Assembly (NCBI RefSeq): GCF_024347215.1
Contig: NZ_AP025282.1
Coordinates: 3,100,001 to 3,164,000 of the forward strand
Direction of reading: 5' to 3'
DNA from: Aliamphritea ceti
Lineage (GTDB): Bacteria > Pseudomonadota > Gammaproteobacteria > Pseudomonadales > Balneatricaceae
Length of the DNA stretch: 64,000 nt
The notes beneath the pieces are model-generated. The model did not search any database, had not been told where the DNA came from, and saw only the letters and a program-made list of their open reading frames with translations. Of the stretch, positions 44,453 to 52,062 are shown in pieces; positions within the stretch are counted from its first letter, which is position 1; each line of letters begins with the position of its first letter. The translations under genes and the position numbers were made by a program.

Positions 44453-44800
44453 TTATGCTCCCCACAGGATTTGAACACCCCAAACGACGTAGATAAAGGT
44501 CAGCAGACCACACGCAGATTGGAACAGAAAACGGATGCCAGTTGGCTTGATATAATCAGTAGAGATTGACCACATACCTATCCAGGCGTGTGCCGCCAGA
44601 GACAGGATAGTCAGCAGCGTAAAGATACGCATTGCTGTGCCCTCAAACAGGCCACTCCACTGGTTGTAATCCAGATCCGGATTCATTAACAGATAGCCGA
44701 TCATAAAGATCGTATAAGCAAGCAGTACGACAGCTGTTACACGCTGGATCATCCAGTCATATAAACCGCTGCGACCAAAACTTGTAATTGAAGTTACCAT
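44453..44800 (-). CDS. sdhD: Succinate dehydrogenase membrane anchor subunit SdhD
   Basis: SdhD with SdhC anchors the enzyme and forms the haem b and ubiquinone sites. The start is Met in MVTSITSFGRSGLYDW (44800), which aligns with E. coli MVSNASALGRNG and has AGGAG 7 nt upstream; an ATG two codons earlier sits directly on the AGGAGT. 115 residues, three membrane helices. HAWIGMWSISTDYIK holds the haem-ligand His and quinone-site Asp-Tyr. It overlaps the sdhC stop (ATGGTAA). Confidence 0.95.
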   Translation of the reverse strand: MVTSITSFGRSGLYDWMIQRVTAVVLLAYTIFMIGYLLMNPDLDYNQWSGLFEGTAMRIFTLLTILSLAAHAWIGMWSISTDYIKPTGIRFLFQSACGLLTFIYVVWGVQILWGA

Positions 44801-45171
44801 ATCCATACTCCTGCCAGCAGAATTGCGATAGCCGCAATAATCAAAGTCGCTTTAGCGGCTTTCTGTCCAGACTCCAACTCTTCACAGTGACCAAAATCCA
44901 TAATCAGATGTTTGATACCGGCAAAGAAGTGATACAGCAATGCTGAAACCAATCCCCAGGCAATAAACTTCGCAAAGAAGCTCTCTGTCAGCATCTGCGC
45001 GGCAGCATTAAAACCCTGCTCAGACTCAAGAGACATCCCTAACGCATACAGCATAAAAAAGGCACCAAAGAATAGTGCCAGACCTGTTGCACGATGCAGA
45101 ATGGATGTAATCGCCGGTAAAGGCTGTTTGATAGTTCGTAGATCTAAGTTTACGGGTCTTTTCTTGTTCAC
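44794..45171 (-). CDS. sdhC: Succinate dehydrogenase cytochrome b556 subunit SdhC
   Basis: This is a 125-residue membrane anchor with three helices. KKRPVNLDLRTIKQPLPAITSILHRATG carries the conserved Ser-x-x-His-Arg quinone site (SILHR), and HFFAGIKHLIMDFGH includes the haem His. GTG 45171 is the start, since NKKRPVNLDL aligns with E. coli VKKQRPVNLDL; there is no alternative ATG. It is the first gene of sdhCDAB and has a leader of about 127 nt from the promoter at 45305-45332. Confidence 0.96.
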   Translation of the reverse strand: MNKKRPVNLDLRTIKQPLPAITSILHRATGLALFFGAFFMLYALGMSLESEQGFNAAAQMLTESFFAKFIAWGLVSALLYHFFAGIKHLIMDFGHCEELESGQKAAKATLIIAAIAILLAGVWIW

Positions 45172-45194
45172 GGCTCTTGTTCACACTTTATTGG

Positions 45195-45277
45195 TTAGCC
45201 CGATCGCAGGGCTAAGTTATAAAAGGGTAGTGTTCAAAGACAAAGTAAGTACCTCGGTCCAACGCCTACAACCCTTT
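45195..45277 (-). promoter_or_regulatory. Structured 5' leader of sdhC
   Basis: Within the predicted leader the minus strand can form TTAGCCC/GGGCTAA (45195-45215, 7 bp, 7-nt loop), 24 nt before the GTG, and AAAGGGT/ACCCTTT (arms 45271-45277 and 45222-45228, 7 bp). Both are perfect. They may influence translation or small-RNA access; sdh leaders are small-RNA targets in enterics. Confidence 0.4.
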
Positions 45278-45297
45278 AAATACGGGCCTATAAGCTG

Positions 45298-45321
45298 GTG
45301 CGAGAGTATACCAGCTCGCAC
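45298..45321. repeat. Inverted repeat across the sdh -10 element
   Basis: GTGCGAG (45298-45304) and CTCGCAC (45315-45321) are perfect 7-bp arms with 10 nt between them, enclosing the -10. An overlapping pair, AGCTGG (45293-45298) and CCAGCT (45311-45316), shares the same sequence. The position suits a repressor operator. Confidence 0.55.
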
Positions 45322-45332
45322 TAATATTACAA
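45305..45332 (-). promoter_or_regulatory. Probable sdhCDAB promoter
   Basis: On the minus strand a -35 TTGTAA (45327-45332) and -10 TATACT (45305-45310) are 16 nt apart. Transcription would start near 45298. The -10 lies inside a perfect inverted repeat (see 45298-45321). Confidence 0.6.
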
Positions 45333-45437
45333 TTAAGCAACGGCCCTCTAAGCCCTTTGTCTAGGTTGTTACAGCCAAGTTACAAGGCCAAAAAACCATC
45401 AAAAAAGGGACCAAAAGCGCCCAATAAGTTTTCCTCC

Positions 45438-45458
45438 ATGCGACAAACAATGTCGCAT
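45438..45458. repeat. 21-bp operator-like inverted repeat between sdhC and gltA
   Basis: ATGCGACA (45438-45445) and TGTCGCAT (45451-45458) are perfect 8-bp arms around AACAA. There is no T-run on either side, so it is not an intrinsic terminator. It lies about 130 nt upstream of the sdh start site and 300 nt upstream of the gltA promoter. Confidence 0.6.
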
Positions 45459-45523
45459 ACACCACCTTAAAACCCGCGCCATTTGTGGGCTCAGGGAAAT
45501 TTGATCAGCCTGCATAATAGTGT

Positions 45524-45589
45524 CAACATTCCACCTTCACCACTCGGGATGAGTAGTAAGAATTTTTTTAAAAAAAACCAACATTCCAC
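45524..45589 (+). repeat. Direct repeat CAACATTCCAC flanking a T/A tract
   Basis: CAACATTCCAC occurs at 45524-45534 and 45579-45589, 55 bp apart, with similar 3' flanks (CTTCACC and ATCACC). Between them is a run of seven T and eight A. It could be paired protein sites on one DNA face, or chance in a biased region. Confidence 0.35.
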
Positions 45590-45761
45590 ATCACCGATAC
45601 CACCAGACAGTGAATCATACAAAAGTCGCTATCTGCGGTATAAACTTCTAAAAAACCTCTTTACAAAAAACCATTAACCCAATGAAAAACAAGCAATTTA
45701 CTTGACTAAAGCACAACCCACCACATCATGCTGCACCGCAACACAGAAATCCGAATATAAA

Positions 45762-45791
45762 TTGACAATTTCGTGTAAGTCTCTATATTGT
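45762..45791 (+). promoter_or_regulatory. gltA promoter
   Basis: A consensus -35 TTGACA (45762-45767) and -10 TATTGT (45786-45791) are separated by 18 nt. Transcription should begin near 45798, leaving a leader of about 225 nt. Confidence 0.7.
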
Positions 45792-45797
45792 CTGGGT

Positions 45798-46023
45798 CCT
45801 ATTACGAGCAGAGACTCAGACGAAACCCTGAAAAAAGCTTGGCAACCGCCATCGATTGTTATCAATCTGGCCGTTGGACCAAGAGCGGTTTCCCTAACGT
45901 GACTAGTATTACAAGAGCCTCTGAGAAACCCGACCGTCTCCTTATATACAGGCAGCACAGGTCCCGAGGTACCCTCAAAGGCTCTTGAGTCATTCAGATA
46001 ACCAGAAATGATAGGAGCCTCTA
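45798..46023 (+). promoter_or_regulatory. Long structured 5' leader of gltA with switch-like pairing
   Basis: Hairpin 1 (45822-45892) is closed by GAAACC/GGTTTC; inside lie CTTGG/CCAAG, CAAC/GTTG, GCCA/TGGC and GATTG/CAATC around TTAT, about 24 pairs in all. Hairpin 2 pairs 45912-45925 with 45974-45987 at 13 of 14 positions, with a 48-nt loop that can itself pair (GACC/GGTC). The left arm contains GAGCCTCT (45915-45922), and the same 8 nt recur at 46015-46022 overlapping the Shine-Dalgarno GGAG (46014-46017). The right-arm AGGCTC (45979-45984) can therefore pair with either copy; pairing with the second would bury the ribosome site in about 9 pairs. No Rfam family is recognised by eye. Confidence 0.65.
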
Positions 46024-47304
46024 ATGGCTGACAAGAAAGCACGCTTAACGGTCGATGGTCTCGAGGAAGTCATCGAACTTCCGGTTTATACCGGCACCAC
46101 AGGTCCTGATGTGGTTGACGTACGCGCTCTGACTAGCAAAGGCCTGTTCACTTATGACCCTGGCTTCGTATCTACGGCAGCCTGCGAGTCTAGCATCACT
46201 TATATTGATGGCACTAAAGGCGTACTGCTGCACGGCGGCTACCCTATTGAACAATTGGCAGAAAATTCCGATTACCTGGAAGTATGTTTCTTACTTTTAA
46301 ATGGCGAACTTCCAACGCCGGAACAAAAAGAAGTATTCGTTAAGACTGTTAAGAACCACACAATGGTTCACGAACAGATGACGCACTTCTTTAACGGCTT
46401 CCGCCGTGACGCACACCCGATGGCTATCATGGTCGCGGTTGTTGGCGCACTGTCCGCGTTTTACCACGACTCTCTGGACATCGATGACGCTCACCACCGC
46501 GAAGTGTGTGCATTCCGTCTGATCGCTAAGATGCCAACCATTGCAGCTATGTGTTACAAGTACAGCATTGGCCAGCCATTCCAGTATCCACGCAATGAGC
46601 TTGATTACGCTGACAACTTCCTGCAGATGATGTTCGGTAACCCATGCCAGGACTATGTAACTAATCCTGTACTGGCTAAAGCCATGGACCGCATCTTCCT
46701 GCTGCATGCAGACCACGAGCAGAACGCTTCAACATCTACTGTACGTCTGGCTGGTTCTTCCGGCGCTAACCCGTTTGCATGTATCGCATCTGGCATTGCG
46801 GCTCTATGGGGCCCTGCACACGGCGGCGCAAACGAAGCAGTACTGACTATGCTTCAGGAAATTGGCGATGAATCAAATATCGACGAATTCATCAAGCGCG
46901 CTAAAGACCCGGAAGACTCATTCCGCCTGATGGGCTTTGGTCACCGTGTTTACCGTAACTTTGACCCACGCGCCAAAGTAATGAAGCAAACCTGTGACGA
47001 AGTACTGGCTGAACTGGGTATCGAAAACGATCCTCTGCTGAAGATTGCTAAGCGCCTGGAACAAATCGCCCTGGAAGATGACTACTTCATCCAGCGTAAA
47101 CTGTATCCAAACGTAGACTTCTATTCAGGCATCATCCTGAAAGCAATCGGTATCCCAACCAACATGTTCACTGTGATTTTCGCCCTGTCACGGACAATTG
47201 GCTGGATCTCTCACTGGAGTGAATTCCACAGCAGCCCGAACAAAATCGGCCGCCCACGCCAGCTGTATACTGGTCCAACCAAGCGTGATTACGAGAAAAA
47301 GTAA
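46024..47304 (+). CDS. gltA: Citrate synthase (type II, hexameric)
   Basis: GltA condenses oxaloacetate and acetyl-CoA, the entry step of the citric acid cycle. The 426 residues match E. coli GltA in length (427). HADHEQNASTSTVRLAGSSG and MGFGHRVYRNFDPRAKVM contain the catalytic His residues, and the catalytic Asp is in LYPNVDFYSG. The N-terminal domain of the NADH-sensitive Gram-negative type is present (residues 1-45). GGAG lies 6 nt before the ATG and can be masked by the leader. Confidence 0.98.
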   Translation: MADKKARLTVDGLEEVIELPVYTGTTGPDVVDVRALTSKGLFTYDPGFVSTAACESSITYIDGTKGVLLHGGYPIEQLAENSDYLEVCFLLLNGELPTPEQKEVFVKTVKNHTMVHEQMTHFFNGFRRDAHPMAIMVAVVGALSAFYHDSLDIDDAHHREVCAFRLIAKMPTIAAMCYKYSIGQPFQYPRNELDYADNFLQMMFGNPCQDYVTNPVLAKAMDRIFLLHADHEQNASTSTVRLAGSSGANPFACIASGIAALWGPAHGGANEAVLTMLQEIGDESNIDEFIKRAKDPEDSFRLMGFGHRVYRNFDPRAKVMKQTCDEVLAELGIENDPLLKIAKRLEQIALEDDYFIQRKLYPNVDFYSGIILKAIGIPTNMFTVIFALSRTIGWISHWSEFHSSPNKIGRPRQLYTGPTKRDYEKK

Positions 47305-47324
47305 TCCTACCGGTTAGATTACAC

Positions 47325-47357
47325 AAAAAAGGCCATCAGATGATGGCCTTTTTTTAT
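47325..47357 (+). terminator. Bidirectional rho-independent terminator after gltA
   Basis: GGCCATCA and TGATGGCC form a perfect 8-bp stem with a 2-nt loop (in practice a 4-nt loop), A-run before and seven T after. It separates gltA from the convergent rlmL. Confidence 0.88.
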
Positions 47358-47410
47358 AACTAGCTTTTACTCAGGAGACTCGCATTAGCGCTGCTTCAAA
47401 CCGCTATACC

Positions 47411-49594
47411 TTACTCAGGTTTAACAAACTCAAAACAGCTGTGTATTTTTGCGTTGCGCTTAAAATCAAGATCGATAGTTGAGCGGGTAATATCTTTGAC
47501 CTGATAACGTTGCTGCAAAGCCTCATCAAGCTTAAAGCGACGATAGTTATTAGAGAAAATCAGCTTGCCACCAGGACGCAACAACTGCATCGCCTGATCA
47601 ACCAGCATCACATGATCACGCTGCACATCCAATACATCATGCATACGCTTAGAATTAGAAAATGTTGGCGGATCCATGAAGATCAGATCAAAATGCTGAC
47701 CTTTCTGCGCCTTCAGCCACTTAATACAATCTTCCTGTAAAAAGTGATGACGGGTTTCTGCAAAGCCATTCAACGCAAAGTTCTTGCGCGCCCAGTTAAG
47801 GTATGTCGCCGACATATCGACACTGGTCGTTGAACGCGCACCACCTTTCGCAGCATGCAACGAAGCGGTTGCTGTATAACTGAACAGATTTAATACATCT
47901 TTGCCTGCCGACTGCTGCTGTATCTGCAATCGCACCGGACGGTGATCCAGGAACAAGCCCGTATCAAGATAATCTTGCAAATTCACCAGAATCCGACAAC
48001 CACCTTCCTGAACTTCAAAGAAGTTATCCGTCGCATTCTGTTTTTCGTACTGACTGGTACCCTGCTGACGCTTACGTTGCTTAAGTACAACTTTCTCTGC
48101 TGGCATTTCGAGCAAGCCAGGTAACACCTGCATCACCTCATGTACCCGCTCAAACGCCTTCACAGTATCAACACTTTTCGGCGCAGCATATTCCTGCACA
48201 TGCAGCCAGTCGCCGTAACGGTCAACCGCAACAGCATATTCAGGCAAATCAGCATCATATATCCGGTAACAGGCAATATCTTGCTTACGCGCCCACTTAC
48301 CCAGCTGTTTTAAATTCTTCTTTACCCTGTTAGCAAACATAACAGCGCCATCGGACAACACAACAGGTTCGGCGTCAGCATTCAATTTTTCCTGAACCAA
48401 CTGCTGCTTTTCTTCAGCTTCAGCAATTTCTTCTGCGGTTCGCTCACGAATATCAAACATCAGCAACTGACTTTCAAGCGCACCGTTATAAAGCTTGTAA
48501 CGCTTATCTACCGCCAGCTTCATCATCTTGCAAAGCTCTGGATTACCGGTAAATACCGCAGCACGCCAACCCGCAAAATCAGCCTTAAGCCGCTCTCCCA
48601 AATGCTGGTACAGGAAGAACAATGTCGGCTCATCACCTAAACGCTCACCATACGGAGGGTTCGTCAGTAATAATCCCTGTTCCATTTTTGCCGGGCACGA
48701 CAGCTTTGCCAACTCACGGCGCTCAAAATGCATCACATGATCAACACCTGCACGGCTGGCATTTTCCTGCGCGGTGGCCAGAACTTTGGCATCTGAATCA
48801 AAACCTGCCAACTTAATATCGAGTGACGCTAAACCCGCTTCACGACGCGTCTGGGCTTCTTCAAGCAGTTCACGCCATACTGAAGCCTTATGTTGTGGCC
48901 AGCGGGTAAATCCATACTCACGACGCTGCAAGCCCGGCGCAATATCTGCAGCCATCATTGCTGCTTCTATCAATAAAGTACCGGAGCCACACATCGGATC
49001 AATCAGGCCCTGACCCTGAGAATAAAAATCCTGCCACTGACACCGATACAACAAAGCAGCCGCCAGGTTCTCTTTCATCGGCGCCTTACCCGCCTGTAAG
49101 CGATAACCACGCCGATGCAGACTGTCGCCAGATAAATCCAGACACACTCGCAACTTGCCACGATTCAACCGCACATTAACCCGTAAGTCCGGACGTATAC
49201 GGTCAACAGATGGACGATTCCCAGTCTGCTCACGAATCTGATCGACGATTGCGTCTTTAACTTTTTGTGCGCCAAAACGACTGTGATTAATGGCCTGAGA
49301 CTGACCAGAAAAATCTACAGTCAAAGTACCGCTGGCACGAAGATGATCCAGCCAACCCACGGCACTTACCGCCTGATAGAGGTCATCAGCGGTCTCAACA
49401 GCATCTGCATCATGCAATACCAGCAAAACCCGGTTAGCAACCCGCGACCATAAACACACCCGATACGCTTCAACCAGTTCACCGGCAAAACTCACACCCG
49501 CTAAGGTCTGACGACAATCAGAAACGCCGAGCGATTCCAGCTCAGTAAATAAAACAGGCTCCAGGCCTTTGGGACAGGTAGCAAAAAAGTTCAT
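47411..49594 (-). CDS. rlmL: Bifunctional 23S rRNA methyltransferase RlmKL
   Basis: The fused enzyme makes m2G2445 (RlmL) and m7G2069 (RlmK) in 23S rRNA. The 727 residues begin at ATG 49594 (MNFFATCPKGLEPVLFTEL), aligned with E. coli MNSLFASTARGLEELL; a GTG 12 codons upstream is unlikely. A THUMP domain is at about 45-155. The RlmL methyltransferase has PMCGSGTLLIEAAMMA and TNPPYGERLG, and the RlmK half has NLFSYTATASLHAAKGGA and DPPTFSNSKRM. Neither start has a clear Shine-Dalgarno. Confidence 0.96.
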   Translation of the reverse strand: MNFFATCPKGLEPVLFTELESLGVSDCRQTLAGVSFAGELVEAYRVCLWSRVANRVLLVLHDADAVETADDLYQAVSAVGWLDHLRASGTLTVDFSGQSQAINHSRFGAQKVKDAIVDQIREQTGNRPSVDRIRPDLRVNVRLNRGKLRVCLDLSGDSLHRRGYRLQAGKAPMKENLAAALLYRCQWQDFYSQGQGLIDPMCGSGTLLIEAAMMAADIAPGLQRREYGFTRWPQHKASVWRELLEEAQTRREAGLASLDIKLAGFDSDAKVLATAQENASRAGVDHVMHFERRELAKLSCPAKMEQGLLLTNPPYGERLGDEPTLFFLYQHLGERLKADFAGWRAAVFTGNPELCKMMKLAVDKRYKLYNGALESQLLMFDIRERTAEEIAEAEEKQQLVQEKLNADAEPVVLSDGAVMFANRVKKNLKQLGKWARKQDIACYRIYDADLPEYAVAVDRYGDWLHVQEYAAPKSVDTVKAFERVHEVMQVLPGLLEMPAEKVVLKQRKRQQGTSQYEKQNATDNFFEVQEGGCRILVNLQDYLDTGLFLDHRPVRLQIQQQSAGKDVLNLFSYTATASLHAAKGGARSTTSVDMSATYLNWARKNFALNGFAETRHHFLQEDCIKWLKAQKGQHFDLIFMDPPTFSNSKRMHDVLDVQRDHVMLVDQAMQLLRPGGKLIFSNNYRRFKLDEALQQRYQVKDITRSTIDLDFKRNAKIHSCFEFVKPE

Positions 49595-49921
49595 ATCAGA
49601 CAGGTATTCAAATAGATGGATGCGGGACACAGAAGGTCAGGAAGCGCATGGTAACGCGCCTACAGGTATAACACCAGCCAATTAGCACCCCCAGACCCAC
49701 TACTCAGACCACCACTTAATGCAAAGCCACTAGCCTAGAATTCTGCAAAATACAAAGTAGAAAAACACAAATGCACTCAAAAATTGCGCCAAATCAGATG
49801 AAAATATTTCAAACATTTATTTGAAAAACATCTATTAGAAATAACTATTTGAAAAAGCAGCTTTATTCACCGCTGAAGATTACAAATTTATTAAAACCTT
49901 ATCGTTAATATGCTTTTTTAA
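49595..49921. other. rlmL-rmf intergenic region, left part
   Basis: About 330 nt, AT-rich from 49740 on, without a credible ORF. It contains the undefined rlmL promoter. Several TTTGAAA/TTTCAAA-like words occur near 49805-49855, but I could not resolve a clean operator. Confidence 0.35.
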
Positions 49922-49950
49922 TTACACAGTGAAGCTGAATTGAGTATAAA
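49922..49950 (+). promoter_or_regulatory. Probable rmf promoter
   Basis: A -35 TTACAC (49922-49927) and -10 TATAAA (49945-49950) are 17 nt apart. The start near 49957 gives a leader of about 158 nt. Confidence 0.5.
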
Positions 49951-49956
49951 TGGGGA

Positions 49957-50114
49957 AGTGCGAAGTTCAGGCGCAAGAGTATTCTCACCCTGATACACAG
50001 AGAAATGGATAGCTATTGTTGCTGGCAGATTACTAAAGAATCACCAGGCCCATACCGGACTCCAGAAGACGGCTATCCTGCCTTCAATGTTAAACCCTAA
50101 AGAGAGGTTGTCTT
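49957..50114 (+). promoter_or_regulatory. Long, partly structured rmf leader
   Basis: GGATAGC (50007-50013) and GCTATCC (50072-50078) can form a 7-bp long-range stem, and TGCG/CGCA makes a small hairpin near the 5' end. An rmf leader motif is known in Pseudomonas; membership here needs a covariance search. The ribosome site GAGAGG lies 8 nt before the ATG. Confidence 0.4.
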
Positions 50115-50324
50115 ATGAAAAGACAGAAGCGAGATCGTTCCTCCGTACTTTTTAACCGTGGTTTTCAAGCAGGTCTTATAGGCAAATCCAGAGACGAATG
50201 CCCCGTCAATAACATCAACGATTTACGCAGTCACTGGATGAGTGGCTGGAGAGAAGGCCGTGAAGCGCACTGGAATGGCCAGTCAGGGGTATCAGCCATC
50301 AACATTAATCCGTCTCTTCATTAA
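50115..50324 (+). CDS. rmf: Ribosome modulation factor
   Basis: RMF dimerises 70S ribosomes into inactive 100S particles in stationary phase. The 69 residues start MKRQKRDRSSVLFNRGFQAGL, close to the E. coli N terminus, and contain CPVNN and HWMSGWREGREAHW, the conserved tryptophan/arginine segment. Position between rlmL and pyrD is usual in Pseudomonas-like genomes. A strong terminator follows. Confidence 0.95.
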   Translation: MKRQKRDRSSVLFNRGFQAGLIGKSRDECPVNNINDLRSHWMSGWREGREAHWNGQSGVSAININPSLH

Positions 50325-50393
50325 CATCAAAAAACGAACTCTGAACGCCACAGCGCTTCAGGTTCGAATTAAACACTCACTTTTCTTTACACC

Positions 50394-50436
50394 ATAAAAA
50401 AGGGCCTGAAACTTTCGTTTCAGGCCCTTTTTTAAA
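50394..50436 (+). terminator. Bidirectional rho-independent terminator, rmf / pyrD
   Basis: GGGCCTGAAAC and GTTTCAGGCCC form a perfect 11-bp stem around TTTC, with A-run and T-run on both sides. It serves rmf (+) and pyrD (-). Confidence 0.9.
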
Positions 50437-50450
50437 ATACATCCTACTAA

Positions 50451-51479
50451 TTAACTATCGCCCAGCTCAGCAATCGCTTTTACTGAATCACGAATCAACG
50501 ACGGTCCCTGATAAATAAAACCACTGTAAATCTGAACCAGACTGGCACCGGCTTCAATTTTTTCCCGGGCATCAAAGCCATCGGTAATCCCGCCTACTCC
50601 GATAATAGGTAATGCACCATCAAGCTCACGCGCAAGAATACGCACCGCTCTGGTCGAGCCACTCCGCACCGGCGCACCACTTAATCCACCAGCTTCATCA
50701 CCATACTGAAGCCCTTCAACACCCTCACGTGATAAGGTCGTGTTAGTTGCTATCACACCATCAAGCTCATACTGCTTCAGAGAAGCTGCAACTAAACCAA
50801 ACTCTTCTTCATTCATATCTGGCGCAATCTTAACTGCTACTGGCACATACTTTCCAAATACCTGCGCCAGCTTTGCCTGCTCTTCCTTCAGATTCTCCAG
50901 TAATTCATTTAATGAATCACCAAACTGCAAGTTACGCAGCCCCGGCGTATTAGGAGAAGACACGTTAACGGTAATATAAGTAGCTTCGCTGTACACCTTG
51001 CGCATACACAACAGATAATCGTCCAGCGCATTTTCAACAGGTGTATCAATATTCTTACCAATATTAATACCCAGCACACCGCGAAAACGACTCTTCGCCA
51101 CATTTTCCAGCAACGCATCAACACCCAGATTGTTAAACCCCATCCGGTTGATAATTGCATGCTGCTGAGGCAAACGGAAAATGCGTGGCTTCGGATTACC
51201 CGGCTGAGGTCGCGGCGTTACTGTACCAACCTCTACAAAACCAAAACCCAGCGCGGACATAGCATCAATCGCCACTGCATTTTTATCCAAACCCGCTGCC
51301 AGTCCTACAGGATTCGGAAAATCGATGCCCATAACATTTACCGGCAACTCTGGCTGCTTACATGCCAGCAACTTATCCAGACCACTGCTACCCATAAGCT
51401 GCATGCTTTTCAGGGTCAGGTCATGGGAAACTTCAGGATCAAGCTGGAACAACGCAGAACGAGCGAGTTGATATAACAT
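50451..51479 (-). CDS. pyrD: Dihydroorotate dehydrogenase (quinone), class 2
   Basis: PyrD oxidises dihydroorotate to orotate in pyrimidine synthesis, reducing membrane quinone. I start at MLYQLARSALFQLDPE (51479), which aligns with the E. coli N-terminal membrane-associating helix; an ATG four codons upstream (51491) is possible and neither has a good ribosome site. The 342 residues include GLAAGLDKNA, INRMGFNN, the catalytic Ser region VNVSSPNTPGLR and the FMN phosphate site GVGGITDG. Confidence 0.97.
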   Translation of the reverse strand: MLYQLARSALFQLDPEVSHDLTLKSMQLMGSSGLDKLLACKQPELPVNVMGIDFPNPVGLAAGLDKNAVAIDAMSALGFGFVEVGTVTPRPQPGNPKPRIFRLPQQHAIINRMGFNNLGVDALLENVAKSRFRGVLGINIGKNIDTPVENALDDYLLCMRKVYSEATYITVNVSSPNTPGLRNLQFGDSLNELLENLKEEQAKLAQVFGKYVPVAVKIAPDMNEEEFGLVAASLKQYELDGVIATNTTLSREGVEGLQYGDEAGGLSGAPVRSGSTRAVRILARELDGALPIIGVGGITDGFDAREKIEAGASLVQIYSGFIYQGPSLIRDSVKAIAELGDS

Positions 51480-51553
51480 TGGCGGCCACATATCGGTTTA
51501 AATTCAGGCGCATTATAAGCAATCAGTGATACAGAGTAAAAAGACATCAGCCC

Positions 51554-51772
51554 CTATAAGCGTCGGATATCACTAAATTTCCCCTGATCATCAAAACGAA
51601 TCGCAAAACTGCCATGAACACCATTATGTAATAAAAATGAGCGGAGAATATCTGCGGGGAATCTTATCCTCCTGCCATCCCGGCTATAAGCCACTACATT
51701 CTTTGCAGTGCCCCTATAATGTTGCAAATACTCTTCATTACTAAGACTGATATCGACTATGATCTGTTGCAT
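51554..51772 (-). CDS. DUF2835 family protein
   Basis: This 72-residue protein starts MQQIIVDISLSNEEYLQHY. Its core, KNVVAYSRDGRRIRFPADILR followed by FLLHNGVHGSFAIRFD, matches the DUF2835 family of gammaproteobacteria, a small all-beta protein of unknown function. The longer frame from 51787 has no spaced ribosome site. It probably has its own promoter or precedes pyrD in one unit (62 nt gap). Confidence 0.8.
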   Translation of the reverse strand: MQQIIVDISLSNEEYLQHYRGTAKNVVAYSRDGRRIRFPADILRSFLLHNGVHGSFAIRFDDQGKFSDIRRL

Positions 51773-52062
51773 AATCCGGCTAAACATCCTGCTAAAAATC
51801 TGTTAATTCGTACTCTTATCTTTTGCCAGATATTCTATATGAGTCAATGAGCCCGGCGCTACATAAAATCCGACAAATCCGCCCGCAAGCACTTACCTGA
51901 TATAACCCGAACACCCCGCTGCACAGCGCATCAAGACAATTTATCTTCATCGCTGGGATTTACTGAAAACCCCGTTATAATCCTAAACCTAAACGCACGC
52001 GGCCAAATCCTTTCACACCCCGTGCAACTACTATCAGCCGTTTCAGGACTTCACCTGCCAGC
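51773..52062. other. Divergent region before the BatD-like gene
   Basis: About 290 nt. A perfect -10 TATAAT (51976-51981) faces the BatD-like gene, but the -35 position (CTGGGA) is poor. No ORF or repeat seen. Confidence 0.4.

Noticed and set aside
45798..45900. Resemblance of GACGAAACCC...GGCAACC to a SAM-I type riboswitch
   Set aside because: The conserved GGUGCxAAUUCC core and the four-way junction are missing, and gltA is not a sulfur gene.
45698..46042. 114-codon minus-strand frame over the gltA promoter and leader
   Set aside because: It covers the best promoter and the paired RNA region, has no recognisable motif, and is a by-product of the inverted repeats.
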